A DNA stretch of 57,308 nucleotides from a bacterium (GTDB lineage Bacteria > Chloroflexota > Dormibacteria > UBA8260 > Bog-877). The DNA lies in NCBI GenBank assembly GCA_021791345.1, contig JAJYWT010000174.1, positions 1-57,308 of the forward strand, read 5' to 3'. Shown here one piece after another: positions 29,074 through 38,004 of the stretch. The position numbers and the translations under genes were made by a program. Position 1 is the first letter of the stretch; each line of letters starts with the position of its first letter. Below the pieces are notes generated by a model. That model was not told where the DNA came from, did not search any database, and was given only the letters and a program-made list of their open reading frames with translations.

Positions 29074-29139
29074 GCGCCTACCTCCCAGGGAGCCAATCCA
29101 ACGCGCACCTTCCGGGTTGGCCCGCCCGGAGCGTTGGAC

Positions 29140-30276
29140 TCATGCCGAAGGAACTGTAAGGGATAGCTGCTTGGTGGCCCCCGCCTGGTAGACGCTTAGC
29201 GTGAGGCGAGCTGCCGCCCCGAACGACTGGAGCTGGTCAGAGAGGTCCGGGAACGCCGGGTCGGCCAATCCCCGCAGGGAGCTGCCGTTGATGGCGGTCA
29301 CCACCTCCCCCACCTTCAAGCCCGCCTGATAGGCGGCCGAGCCCGGACTGACCGCCAGGACCTCGGCTCCCGAAGGGAGCCCGGCGGCGGCCGCCGCCGC
29401 CGGATCCAACCAGGCGGTCACCAGACCGAGCGGGACCGGAGGAGTCCCGGTGGTCGAGACCGCGTTCACCAGGGTCGCCGCATCCACCGCGTCGAGTGCG
29501 AAGCCGAACGCCCCGGTGTCGGCTCCCACCTCCCTCGGCGCCATCCGCTGCCCGGTCTGGATCCCGATCACCTGCCCCGAGCCGTTGACCAGCGGGCCGC
29601 CCGAACTACCCGGTGGCTCGGGAGCGTCGGTGCGCAGGAGGCCATCGATGAGCGAGGTCCCGGAAGGCACGGCTGGGTCCGGCACCGAGGCGGTGACGCC
29701 GACTTGACTCACAGTGCCGATCTCCGCCGCCGTCGTGCCACCGAATGGGACCGAGATGGCAATTGCGGGAGCACCCAGCTGGACCGAGGACGCGAACGAG
29801 AGTGGCTTGGGCAGGGAGGTGGACTCGACCTGGAGCACCACCACACCCGTCGACGGGTCCGCCGTCGCTATCGCGGCGGAAAGTACCTGGCCGTCGGCCA
29901 GGATCACCTCCACTCCCGAGGCGCCGGCCACCGCCCCCTCGCTGGTCACGATCAGGCCGCCCGAGCTGGCGACGAATCCGTTGGAGGTGTCGGAAGCCGT
30001 CGGCGCGGCTGCGCTCGACGGCTCGCGCACCACGTCGACGACCGAGGATGCCACCGCTGCCACCACCGAGCTCAGCGGCACCGTCGAGGTCCCGCCGCCA
30101 CCGCTCGGCGAGCGCACGGTGACCGTCGCCGGCGCGGTGGCGTCCAGGTGGCGGGAGAGCAGGTAACCACCCGCCCCGCCCACCACGACCCCCACCACCG
30201 CTGCGGTCACGGCCACGGCGGCCAGCCGCAGGGCGACAGGGCGGTTGGTGGGGCTGGATCCCGGAGAATCGATCAC
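29140..30276 (-). CDS. HtrA-like PDZ protein with degenerate protease triad
   Basis: 378 residues. One N-terminal TM helix (LAAVAVTAAVVGVVVGGAGG), then a trypsin-like domain and a PDZ domain (LPSGAEVLAVSPGSAAYQAG onward). At the catalytic His position the sequence is GLIVTSEGAVAG instead of TNxHVV. At the Asp position it is DPSTGVVVLQV instead of D-L-A-V. Only the Ser loop survives (GSSGGPLVNG). It is likely anchored outside the membrane as a non-proteolytic or weakly active adaptor. The start overlaps the acetyltransferase stop by 4 bp. Compare the intact HtrA at 35469-36533. Confidence 0.8.
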   Translation of the reverse strand: MIDSPGSSPTNRPVALRLAAVAVTAAVVGVVVGGAGGYLLSRHLDATAPATVTVRSPSGGGGTSTVPLSSVVAAVASSVVDVVREPSSAAAPTASDTSNGFVASSGGLIVTSEGAVAGASGVEVILADGQVLSAAIATADPSTGVVVLQVESTSLPKPLSFASSVQLGAPAIAISVPFGGTTAAEIGTVSQVGVTASVPDPAVPSGTSLIDGLLRTDAPEPPGSSGGPLVNGSGQVIGIQTGQRMAPREVGADTGAFGFALDAVDAATLVNAVSTTGTPPVPLGLVTAWLDPAAAAAAGLPSGAEVLAVSPGSAAYQAGLKVGEVVTAINGSSLRGLADPAFPDLSDQLQSFGAAARLTLSVYQAGATKQLSLTVPSA

Positions 30277-30722
30277 GTGGGGTACCAGGTGAGCACGAGT
30301 TGATCTGTGGGGGCGAATCCGGCCTTTCGGTAGACGGCGACCGCGGCCGGGTTGTCGGCCCTGGTCCAGACGCAGGCGAAGGTCACCTGGCGGGATCTGA
30401 AGAGAGTGGTCGCCTCGGCAACCAGGCGTTCACCAAGGCCTTGGCCACGCGCCTCCGGGACCACGTAGAGCTCCGCCACCTCCCCCTCCAGCCCAGTGCC
30501 GGGGTCGAAGATCACACACCAGCAGAACCCCAGCAGGCGCCCCCGATCCCGAGCTGCGAAGACGTGGTTCTCACCGCGAAACGACTCCCTGGTCGGGGGG
30601 AGCCAGGCATCCAGTGCGGCCCTCGACGGTTTGTCCTCCTGGGGATGGTCGGACTCCAAGAGGTCGAGCAAGAGCGGCCGAACCGAGTCCAGTTCCAGCG
30701 GGGCCAAGCGGACGATCTCCAC
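30273..30722 (-). CDS. GNAT-family N-acetyltransferase
   Basis: 149 residues. The acetyl-CoA loop is VVPEARGQGLGERLV near 90, and NPAAVAVYRKAGF near 125 is the typical motif B. The substrate is unknown. The stop overlaps the ATG of the degenerate HtrA gene (ATGA), so the two are probably co-expressed. Confidence 0.85.
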   Translation of the reverse strand: MEIVRLAPLELDSVRPLLLDLLESDHPQEDKPSRAALDAWLPPTRESFRGENHVFAARDRGRLLGFCWCVIFDPGTGLEGEVAELYVVPEARGQGLGERLVAEATTLFRSRQVTFACVWTRADNPAAVAVYRKAGFAPTDQLVLTWYPT

Positions 30723-30748
30723 CAGATCATCCTAAGCTGCCCCCAACC

Positions 30749-32209
30749 TCAGAGCGGCTGGCCCTCGCCGGCTTCAAAGTAATCCGGGGCAGGCTCGGTG
30801 CGAGCAACCCCGGTCGTGAGCGCCGCCCGGGCCACGGCGCGGGCCACGGCCATGTGCACACGAGGATCCAGTGAGTCCGGCACCACCTCGCCGTCCCTCG
30901 CCTGGGCCGCGATGGCCAGGGCGGCCGCCACATACATCTCGGTGTTGAACTGGCGGGCGCGGGTGTCGAGCGCCCCCCGGTAGAGGCCCGGGAACCCCAA
31001 TAGGTTGTTCACGACCGCGCCATCCACGGCGAGGGCGGCCCCCGCCGCCATCGCCCGCGCCGGTTCGATCTCAGGGATGGGGTTGGAGATGGCGAAGATG
31101 ATCTGGCCCGGTCGAATCTGCTCCGGGCGCAGCAGGCCCGGCTGGGCGGTCGCCGCGATGACCACGTCACACCGGCCCAGGAGCTCATCCAGCTCCACCG
31201 CTCTTCCCCCGGCCTGACGCAGCCGCTCCAGCGAGTCGGGGGTCCGGCCGGTTCCCAGAACCTCCTTCCCCTGGTGGTGCATGAGCAGCTGCGCGATCGC
31301 CGACCCCGCCGCCCCCAGCCCCACCACACCGGCGGTGAGATCCTGCAACCGATGACCGGTCATGGCCGCGGCCTGCAGCACCGCCGCCAGGACCACGGTC
31401 GCGGTCCCGTGCTGGTCGTCGTGCATCACCGGGATATCCACGCGGCCCTGGAGAGCGGGCGTGATCTCGAAGCAGTGGGGGGCCGCGAAGTCCTCCAGCT
31501 GGATCGCACCAAAGGTGGCGCTGATGCGCACCAGGGCATCCACGATCTCGCTCGGCGGACCGGGCTCGATCAGCAAGGGATACGCCGAGATGCCGACCAT
31601 CTGGGCCATCAGTGCGCACTTGCCCTCGATCACGGGCATCCCGGCGACCGGCCCTATGTTGCCCAACCCCAGCACCGCAGTCCCGTCCGTCACCACCGCC
31701 ACCGAATTGGCGATCCCGGTGTAGTGGTCCGCCACTGTCGGGTCACCCTCGATCAGGCGGCAGACCTCCGCGACCCCGGGGGTGTAGACGTGGCGCAGGT
31801 CGGCGACCGAGCGCACCGGGTATCTGGGTTTGATCTCGAGCTTGCCCCCGAGGTGGACGCGCAGGACCTCGTCCCGGACATCGAGCAGTTGGGTCTCGGG
31901 AATCTCCCGGATCGCGGCCAGCACCTGCTCCAGCATCTCCAGATCGGTGGTGCTCACATCCATGTCCCGAACCACGTTGCGCGATCCCCGTTCCACCGTT
32001 CGGATGTCGCCGAGGTTGCCGCCGGCTCTCCCGATCGCGGTCGCCACCTCGCCGAGGACCCCGGGATGGTTCTCATTGCGCAGGCGCAGGGTGCGCACTA
32101 TCCGGTAGTGCGATCCCGACGATGATGCCTGCCCGCCCTCGGTGGGGAACGCGGAATGGGTGACTTCCCCCGTCACCAGGTCGGCTGCCATTGTGCCTTG
32201 AGCCCCCAT
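30749..32209 (-). CDS. Malic enzyme with N-terminal ACT domain
   Basis: 486 residues; ATG 32191 is an alternative start. Residues ~35-115 are an ACT domain (RTLRLRNENHPGVLGEVATA). The malic-enzyme part follows: VYTPGVAEVCR, TDGTAVLGLGNIGPVAG, MPVIEGKCALM, the metal region LEDFAAPHCFEI, VMHDDQHGTATV, and a Rossmann NAD(P) site VVGLGAAGSAIAQLL. It decarboxylates malate to pyruvate. The ACT domain suggests allosteric control by a small metabolite such as an amino acid, a known but less common architecture. Confidence 0.93.
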   Translation of the reverse strand: MGAQGTMAADLVTGEVTHSAFPTEGGQASSSGSHYRIVRTLRLRNENHPGVLGEVATAIGRAGGNLGDIRTVERGSRNVVRDMDVSTTDLEMLEQVLAAIREIPETQLLDVRDEVLRVHLGGKLEIKPRYPVRSVADLRHVYTPGVAEVCRLIEGDPTVADHYTGIANSVAVVTDGTAVLGLGNIGPVAGMPVIEGKCALMAQMVGISAYPLLIEPGPPSEIVDALVRISATFGAIQLEDFAAPHCFEITPALQGRVDIPVMHDDQHGTATVVLAAVLQAAAMTGHRLQDLTAGVVGLGAAGSAIAQLLMHHQGKEVLGTGRTPDSLERLRQAGGRAVELDELLGRCDVVIAATAQPGLLRPEQIRPGQIIFAISNPIPEIEPARAMAAGAALAVDGAVVNNLLGFPGLYRGALDTRARQFNTEMYVAAALAIAAQARDGEVVPDSLDPRVHMAVARAVARAALTTGVARTEPAPDYFEAGEGQPL

Positions 32210-32324
32210 CTGGCGTTAGTTGCTTGCTTGGGTACCACCCTTGGACGGTACCGCCTCAGATGGTACTGGCGCGCCACGGGGCCCGGCCAAGAGGCTGGGG
32301 GCGACCGAAGCCGCCCCAGCCTTC

Positions 32325-33176
32325 TCACCTCTCGATCGGAGCCCGGACCAGACTGCCCCACTCGGTCCAGGAGCCGTCGTAGTTGCGCACCCTCGGATAC
32401 CCGAGCAGCTCGGACAGGACGAACCAGGTGTGTGCGGAGCGCTCCCCGATCCGGCAGTAGGCCACGATCTCGCGGTCTGGGGTGATTCCCTCAGCCGTGT
32501 ACAGGGCGCGCAGCCGGTCGGCGTCCAGGAAGGTCTCCTGGTCGGGGTCCACAGCTCGGCTCCAGGGGACGTTCTTGGCTCCCGGGATGTGGCCGCCACG
32601 CTGGGCCCCCTCGCCGGGCAGGTTGTCGGGAGCCAACTTCGCCCCCGAGTACTCCTCCGGGGACCGCACGTCCACCAGGCCGACCTGCGAGCGGCCCAGG
32701 AACTCCGAGAGGATCTGGTCGCGGTAGGCGCGGATCTCCTCGCGCTGACCGGGCACCGGGTAACCCTCTCCGGGCTGCGGGGTAGCGGGCTCGGTAACCA
32801 GTGGCCGACCGTCCAACTCCCACTTCCGCCGGCCCCCGTTCAGAAGCTGCACCAGATCGTGGCCGTAGTACCTGAAGTACCAGTAGGCGTAGGCCGCGAA
32901 CCAGTTCTTGTTCCCGCCGTAGAGGACGACCCGGGTGTGGGGGCCGATTCCCAAGCGATCCATCAGCGCCGCGAAGGCCTCGGGGCCGATGAAGTCCCGG
33001 GTTACCGGGTCCTGAAGGTCGTTCTTCCAGTGCAGACCTACCGAGCCCGGGATGTGTCCCCTCTGATAGGCCTCGGTGTCCTCGTCCACGTCGAGAACCC
33101 GCAGGTCGGGGTCATGGAGATGCTCCGCCAACCAGGCGGTGCTGACCAGGGCGTCAGGCTTGGAATATTGAGGCAT
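32325..33176 (-). CDS. Thiosulfate/3-mercaptopyruvate sulfurtransferase (two-domain rhodanese)
   Basis: 283 residues from ATG 33176. Two rhodanese domains: the first (VSTAWLAEHLHDPDLRVLDVD, HIPGSVGLHW) is inactive-type, with WFAAYAYWYF where a Cys loop would be. The second holds DVRSPEEYSGAK, GGHIPGAKNVPWSRAVD and the active loop YCRIGERSAHTWFVL with the catalytic Cys. It transfers sulfur from thiosulfate to an acceptor; the CRIGERS loop is typical of thiosulfate sulfurtransferases (CysA/SseA group). Confidence 0.92.
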   Translation of the reverse strand: MPQYSKPDALVSTAWLAEHLHDPDLRVLDVDEDTEAYQRGHIPGSVGLHWKNDLQDPVTRDFIGPEAFAALMDRLGIGPHTRVVLYGGNKNWFAAYAYWYFRYYGHDLVQLLNGGRRKWELDGRPLVTEPATPQPGEGYPVPGQREEIRAYRDQILSEFLGRSQVGLVDVRSPEEYSGAKLAPDNLPGEGAQRGGHIPGAKNVPWSRAVDPDQETFLDADRLRALYTAEGITPDREIVAYCRIGERSAHTWFVLSELLGYPRVRNYDGSWTEWGSLVRAPIER

Positions 33177-33398
33177 GGATGTGCTCCGGTGAAAACGGCT
33201 GACGAAGTCCGGACCGGCCGCGGCACGAGTCCGGCGAGCGAATGGACGGCGGCGGGCCTGCCGGTCGGCTAGGGGCGCTCCAATGCGCCGACCGGCAGCG
33301 CGGTACATCGCCGCCGACCCCCCGTCGAGCCGCTATCCAATCTGAGGCTCACCGGAAGATGATACCGCGTTGCCATACATCCCTTCTGATTTGTATGG

Positions 33399-34985
33399 TC
33401 AAGCGGCCAGGACCTTGGTCAATGCTTCGGCCAGCTGACGCGACTGCAACTGTCCCAGGATCAAGGACGAGATCTCCCCGTCTGGATCGATGAAGACCGC
33501 CACGGGCAAGCCGGGGAGGCCGTACTCCTGAATGATCTGGCCGCTGCGGTCCAGCAGGCTGGGCAAGCGGATGCCCAGCTGGTGGAGGAAATGCGACGCG
33601 GTCGTCGCCGATTGCTGGTCGTTGACGAGCAGGACCCGCAGGCCGCGGCCCTCGTACCTGCGCGCGGCGGCCGCGACCAGGCCCATGTCGGCCTTGCAAT
33701 TCGTGCACCAGCTCGCCCAGAAGTCCAGCATCACCGGGTGCCCGCGCAGCTTGGAGAGGGTGACCGTCGCGCCCGAAGTTGACGGCAGGGTGAAGTTCGG
33801 CGCCGGGTGCCCCGGCACTGCCTGCGAGGTCTTGGGGAAGGCGTTCACGGCGCGCTGCTGCTGGAGCAGCGGCGTGATCGCCTGGTAGACCGTCCGCGGG
33901 GTCCAGGAGCCTCCCGTCCGAAGCTCCGTACGTCCCTGCGAGTCCAGGTAGCGGTAGATCGTGGTCGGAACGGCGGTCGGGCTCAGCGTCGGCTGCGACT
34001 GCATCACCGTCACCACGTACCCCTGGGGGTCGATCACCTCCAGCACCGAGGCGTGGATGAGGTTGAACGGCTCCTTCTTGCCGGTGAACAAATCGGTCGG
34101 CGCTGGCCCACCCCACGGCAGCGCCTGCACGGGCGGCACTCCGAGCTCTGACCAGAAGGAATCCACCGCCTCCGTCGAGCCGGTCAGCAATGGCCAGGGG
34201 AGCGAGAAGTAGCGCTGGTACTTGCGCAGGATGGCAGGGGTGTCGTCGGCCGGATCCTGGGTCGCCTCCAGAATCTGCACCTGGGCCGCCAGCCCATGCT
34301 GCACCAGCATCGCGTGGAGCTGCAGCAGGGCAGCTGCGACCAAGGGACAGGTCTCCTGACACTCGGTCAGAAAGCTGGCCAGGACCACCACCTTGCCCCG
34401 GTACTGGCTGAGCGTGACCGGTTTCCCCTGTTGGTTCACAAAGGTGGTGGCGGGCAGCCTCTGGATCTGCCTGGACGCCAGGGCGAGTCCGAAGGTGACC
34501 TGGCTGTTGCCGCCATATACGGCCACCTTGCCAAGCCCGTGCGTTCCCAGTTGGAACGTGAACAGCACCGGTGTGGTCTGGCCGCTGGCGATCCGAAAGC
34601 CCACGTTGCGCTCCACCTGCCGGCGTCCGCCGGGGGTGGCCAGGTCGAAGCGGATCTGACTGTAGCTGCCGGGGGCGACGCTGGTCTGCAGGATGGTCGC
34701 GGTGTTGGGCGCCAGGTAGGAGCCGGGCAGCCTGAGGTCCACCTCAGGAAAATCGAGGGCGCTCCAGCTGCCTCCGGTCGCCGCTCCCTCGAGCTGCACC
34801 CCCACGATCGGGACGGACACGGCCGTCGGCGGATGGGGAGCTGGCTTGGTGACGCTGGCCAGCAGCAGGAGGCGGCCAGGAGAGGGGTTGGAGTGGGTGC
34901 TGAGAGCGAACGCGACCGCGGCCACGAGGACGGCGGCGGTCGCGATCGCGCCCACGACTCGGAGCCGGGGTCCCCTGACCCTCAT
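33399..34985 (-). CDS. Exported DUF4382-like / SCO / TlpA-ResA triple-domain protein
   Basis: 528 residues, ATG. An N-terminal TM or signal segment (VVGAIATAAVLVAAVAFAL) is followed by a beta-rich domain resembling DUF4382 (residues ~55-160; SVAPGSYSQIRFDL). Next is a SCO1/SenC-like thioredoxin-fold domain (~175-350) with the copper-site CxxxC in FLTECQETCPLV and the distal His in FNLIHASVLEVIDPQG. Last comes a TlpA/ResA-like domain (~390-528) with redox CxxC in DFWASWCTNCKADM. All expected ligands and redox cysteines are present. It would work outside the membrane in cytochrome c oxidase copper delivery and thiol reduction, apparently joined in one chain. Confidence 0.85.
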   Translation of the reverse strand: MRVRGPRLRVVGAIATAAVLVAAVAFALSTHSNPSPGRLLLLASVTKPAPHPPTAVSVPIVGVQLEGAATGGSWSALDFPEVDLRLPGSYLAPNTATILQTSVAPGSYSQIRFDLATPGGRRQVERNVGFRIASGQTTPVLFTFQLGTHGLGKVAVYGGNSQVTFGLALASRQIQRLPATTFVNQQGKPVTLSQYRGKVVVLASFLTECQETCPLVAAALLQLHAMLVQHGLAAQVQILEATQDPADDTPAILRKYQRYFSLPWPLLTGSTEAVDSFWSELGVPPVQALPWGGPAPTDLFTGKKEPFNLIHASVLEVIDPQGYVVTVMQSQPTLSPTAVPTTIYRYLDSQGRTELRTGGSWTPRTVYQAITPLLQQQRAVNAFPKTSQAVPGHPAPNFTLPSTSGATVTLSKLRGHPVMLDFWASWCTNCKADMGLVAAAARRYEGRGLRVLLVNDQQSATTASHFLHQLGIRLPSLLDRSGQIIQEYGLPGLPVAVFIDPDGEISSLILGQLQSRQLAEALTKVLAA

Positions 34986-35021
34986 GTCATCGCCCCGGCC
35001 GCCCGCACCATCGGTGTCTGG

Positions 35022-35378
35022 TCAGCCCCGCTTCCACTCCGCGTGCTTGCGAAACAGCCCGCCCTCGCCGAGGTGGAACCAGCGCTCCTCCTGGTATGCC
35101 GGCAACTGCTCCACGCCGGCGGGATCCAGATCCGTGTGCACCGCGCTCAGGGTGATCTTGGTGACGTGGTCCGCGGTCACCTCGGCGATCCGGCCGCCGT
35201 TGGCCAGCTTGACCGCGAGGCCGTGGAAGATGTCCTCGGCCTCATCCCCGAGCAGAGATTCGGTGGTGCCGAAGCTCTGGCCCTGGCTGTCGAGAATCGG
35301 CGCGTGGTAGGGGGTCCTGATCCAGGCCACCTGCTGCTCATCGGGGCCGACGGGCAGCTGCTCTGCGGAATCGTCCAT
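35022..35378 (-). CDS. PRC-barrel-like protein
   Basis: 118 residues. APILDSQGQSFGTTESLLGD followed by VKLANGGRIAEVTADHVTKIT resembles a PRC-barrel/photosynthetic reaction-centre H-like domain, a beta-barrel found in RNA-processing and stress proteins. No signal peptide is seen. The C-terminus is charged (FRKHAEWKRG). Family membership is tentative and no function can be given. Confidence 0.5.
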   Translation of the reverse strand: MDDSAEQLPVGPDEQQVAWIRTPYHAPILDSQGQSFGTTESLLGDEAEDIFHGLAVKLANGGRIAEVTADHVTKITLSAVHTDLDPAGVEQLPAYQEERWFHLGEGGLFRKHAEWKRG

Positions 35379-35468
35379 CTCAGCTTGGCCTCCTCATGTT
35401 GGGCTCAGATTCCGATGCTACGGCAGGGGCCGCCCGGAAGCCCGATCAGTGTTGCCTGCCGGGCTGGC

Positions 35469-36533
35469 TCAGGAGGCGCTGGCGGGCAGGCTCGCCAAGA
35501 CCACCGAGATCGTGATCCTGGTGCCGTCGGGCTCCTTGACGCCGAGGCGCACGGTCTGGCCCGGGCTCAGGTTGGCCAGGGCATCCGTCAGGTCCTGGAC
35601 AGACGGGGTGGCCTTGCCATCGATCGAGGTGATGACGTCATGGACCTTCAGCCCGGCCCGGCTGACAGCGGCCCGGGTGATCTTCACCACCAGGACCCCG
35701 GCCGGCTCGCCCTGGCTGTTGGTCACCTGCTCGACATCGATTCCGATGAACGCGCGGCCTGAGTTGACCACCTTGCCGTACTTGACGATCTGCCCAGCGA
35801 TGTTGGTGACCACGTTGCTGGGGATCGCGAACCCGATTCCCGGCGCCTGGCTGCTGCCGAGCTGGGGGTCCAGAGCAGCCAGGGTGGGAATGCCGACAAC
35901 CTGTCCCTCCAGGTCCACCAGCGCTCCCCCGCTGTTGCCCGGGTTGATCGGAGCGCTGGTCTGGATCACGTCGGGGAGGGTGACCCCGTTGGGCTCACTG
36001 ACGGTGCGCCCAACCGCAGACACGATCCCTTCCGTGGCCGAGCTCTGGAAGCCGAGGGGGTTGCCGATGGCCATCACGATATCCCCGACCTGCAGCTGCG
36101 AGGAGTCCGCGAACGTGGCGGGACGGAGGCCGCTGGCGCTGATGTGGATCACCGCCAGATCGTCGCCGGGGAAGTTGTTGACCAGGGTCCCCTGATAGTT
36201 GCGCCCATTCGACAGGGTGACCGTGAAGCTCTTGAAGCCATCGGCCACGTGGTTGTTGGTGACGATGTCGCCCTGGGAATTGAAGATGATCCCGGAGCCG
36301 AGGTCCTGCGAGGTGGAGATCTGAACCACCGAGGGGCTGACATCCTTGTAGAGCTCCACGTAGTCGGCTTGGAGGGCCGCCAGCGCGCCCGAGAGCCCAG
36401 CGTCGGAGGCGGTGGGGCTCGGAATCTTGGCCACCTTGGGTGCCGACCCACCGGCCGTGGCACCGGCGCACCCCGCCAGCACCAGGGCCAGCAATGGCGC
36501 CGCTCCCGCCACCATCCTCCACCGTAGAGCCAT
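35469..36533 (-). CDS. HtrA/DegP-type serine protease, lipoprotein
   Basis: 354 residues. A lipoprotein signal ends LALVLAGCAG (lipobox LAGC). The trypsin-like domain has an intact triad: His in DIVTNNHVADG, Asp in PGDDLAVIHI, Ser in INPGNSGGALVD. One PDZ domain follows (VVKITRAAVSRAGLKVHDVI). It degrades misfolded proteins outside the membrane. It is the active counterpart of the degenerate protein at 29140-30276. Confidence 0.93.
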   Translation of the reverse strand: MALRWRMVAGAAPLLALVLAGCAGATAGGSAPKVAKIPSPTASDAGLSGALAALQADYVELYKDVSPSVVQISTSQDLGSGIIFNSQGDIVTNNHVADGFKSFTVTLSNGRNYQGTLVNNFPGDDLAVIHISASGLRPATFADSSQLQVGDIVMAIGNPLGFQSSATEGIVSAVGRTVSEPNGVTLPDVIQTSAPINPGNSGGALVDLEGQVVGIPTLAALDPQLGSSQAPGIGFAIPSNVVTNIAGQIVKYGKVVNSGRAFIGIDVEQVTNSQGEPAGVLVVKITRAAVSRAGLKVHDVITSIDGKATPSVQDLTDALANLSPGQTVRLGVKEPDGTRITISVVLASLPASAS

Positions 36534-36681
36534 GTCTGAGACCGAGCCTCCCGTTCCTGCAGCGCGCCTGGTTCCCGCTCGACGCGGGAACTCCCAGCCT
36601 TGCCACTAACGGTACCCCAACCAGATCAGAGGAGGCTGAGGGGGATCTGAGAGGCGGCTTACGGGCGGAGTTCCCCGGCAA

Positions 36682-37443
36682 TCAGGCAGGTCTGCCTCCG
36701 TTGGCGTACAGCACCTGGCCGCTCACGTAGGCCGCATCCTCCGAGCACAAGAACGCGATGACCGCCGCGATGTCAGAGGGGGTCCCGAGCCGGCCCAACG
36801 GGATCCGCTCCCGGGCCTGGCGGTGAAACTCCTCCAGACTCATGTGCAGGCGTTCGGCGACGGCTCTGGTCATGGCGGTGTCCACAAAGCCCGGCGCGAC
36901 CGAGTTGACGTTGATGTTGAAGGGGCCGAGCTCCAGCGCCAGGGTCCTGGTCAGCCCCTGAATCCCCGCCTTGGCGGTCGCGTAGTTGGCCTGCCCGCGG
37001 TTGCCCAGCGCAGAGGTCGAGGACAGGAAGACCACCTTGCCCCGACGCTGCTTCACCATGGTGCGGGACGCCGCCCGGGCGCAGAGGAAGGCCCCGCGGC
37101 AGTGGACCTGGAGCACCTGGTCCCAATCCTCCAGGGGCATCTTGTGAAGGAGGTTGTCCCGGGTCAGGCCGGCGTTGCTCACCAGGATGTCCACCCTCCC
37201 GAAGGTGTCGACCGTGCTCTGGAAGAGCGCCTCGACGCTAGCCTCGTCCTGCACGTCACAGGTGACCGGCAGCGTCCTTGGGCCGTGCTCTGCCAACCTC
37301 ACCGCGACCCTGTGGGCGGCGTCCTCCACCAGATCAGCCACGACCACGCTCGCCCCTTCCGCCACCAACCGCTCGCAGGTGGCCTCCCCGATCCCCTGTC
37401 CCCCTCCGGTGACCACCGCGACCTGCCCTTCGAACCGCTCCAT
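36682..37443 (-). CDS. Short-chain dehydrogenase/reductase, FabG-like
   Basis: 253 residues. NAD(P)-binding VVTGGGQGIGEATCERL, Asn motif LVSNAGLTRDNLLHKM, catalytic Ser in FLSSTSALGNRGQ and YxxxK in ANYATAKAG. The C-terminus is SEDAAYVSGQVLYANGG. Sequence order is like 3-oxoacyl-ACP reductase, and the LTRDNLLHKM stretch is the FabG/PhaB substrate-loop type. No other fatty acid genes adjoin it, so an acetoacetyl-CoA or other substrate is possible. Confidence 0.88.
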   Translation of the reverse strand: MERFEGQVAVVTGGGQGIGEATCERLVAEGASVVVADLVEDAAHRVAVRLAEHGPRTLPVTCDVQDEASVEALFQSTVDTFGRVDILVSNAGLTRDNLLHKMPLEDWDQVLQVHCRGAFLCARAASRTMVKQRRGKVVFLSSTSALGNRGQANYATAKAGIQGLTRTLALELGPFNINVNSVAPGFVDTAMTRAVAERLHMSLEEFHRQARERIPLGRLGTPSDIAAVIAFLCSEDAAYVSGQVLYANGGRPA

Positions 37444-37569
37444 GCACTCACTCCTCCATGACTGAGACCAACATCAGATCCCACTCTGACAGCCCGGAGT
37501 CGCCTCGGGTCAACTTGCACACGCCCCGAGCTCCACGGGGCATCGGCCCACCAGTCGCGGGGGCGCTGG

Positions 37570-37905
37570 TCAGCTGCGGAGCCGCGCCCTCCGGGGGCCA
37601 CCGCGGTCGATGCGGTGGAGCGCCGCCGCCACCAGGACCACCAGCAGGATCACCACCAGGCCCGGCAGAACCGCCCTGGACAGCAGCCCCAAGATCGCGA
37701 TCGCGAAGACCACGAGGATGCCCAGGCGGAGCAGGCCATGCCCCAGCAGCACCGCCCAGACGACCACCCCGAGCGGGGGCAGCACGAGAAGGAACAGGCC
37801 GGTCAGCAAGCGCTCCCGGAACGGCACGCCGCGCTGGAGGATGGTGTCGAACACGGCGTAGATCCACACCACCAGGAAGATCAAAAAGGTGATGGAGAAG
37901 GGCAT
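37570..37905 (-). CDS. Small membrane protein, PLDc_N-like
   Basis: 111 residues with three to four hydrophobic segments (ITFLIFLVVWIYAVFDTIL, RLLTGLFLLVLPPLGVVVW, LGILVVFAIAILGLL, LVVILLVVLVAAAL) and a basic tail. The first two segments resemble the PLDc_N / short membrane module of Actinobacteria. Function unknown. Confidence 0.6.
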   Translation of the reverse strand: MPFSITFLIFLVVWIYAVFDTILQRGVPFRERLLTGLFLLVLPPLGVVVWAVLLGHGLLRLGILVVFAIAILGLLSRAVLPGLVVILLVVLVAAALHRIDRGGPRRARLRS

Positions 37906-38004
37906 CGCATCCGCAGTCTACGCCGAACGGCCGCTGGGTGGACCAGCGTTCGTCGCGACCTCGTTGCCGAATGTCCACCTCACCCGAAGGAGCCTTTGGT
38001 AACC

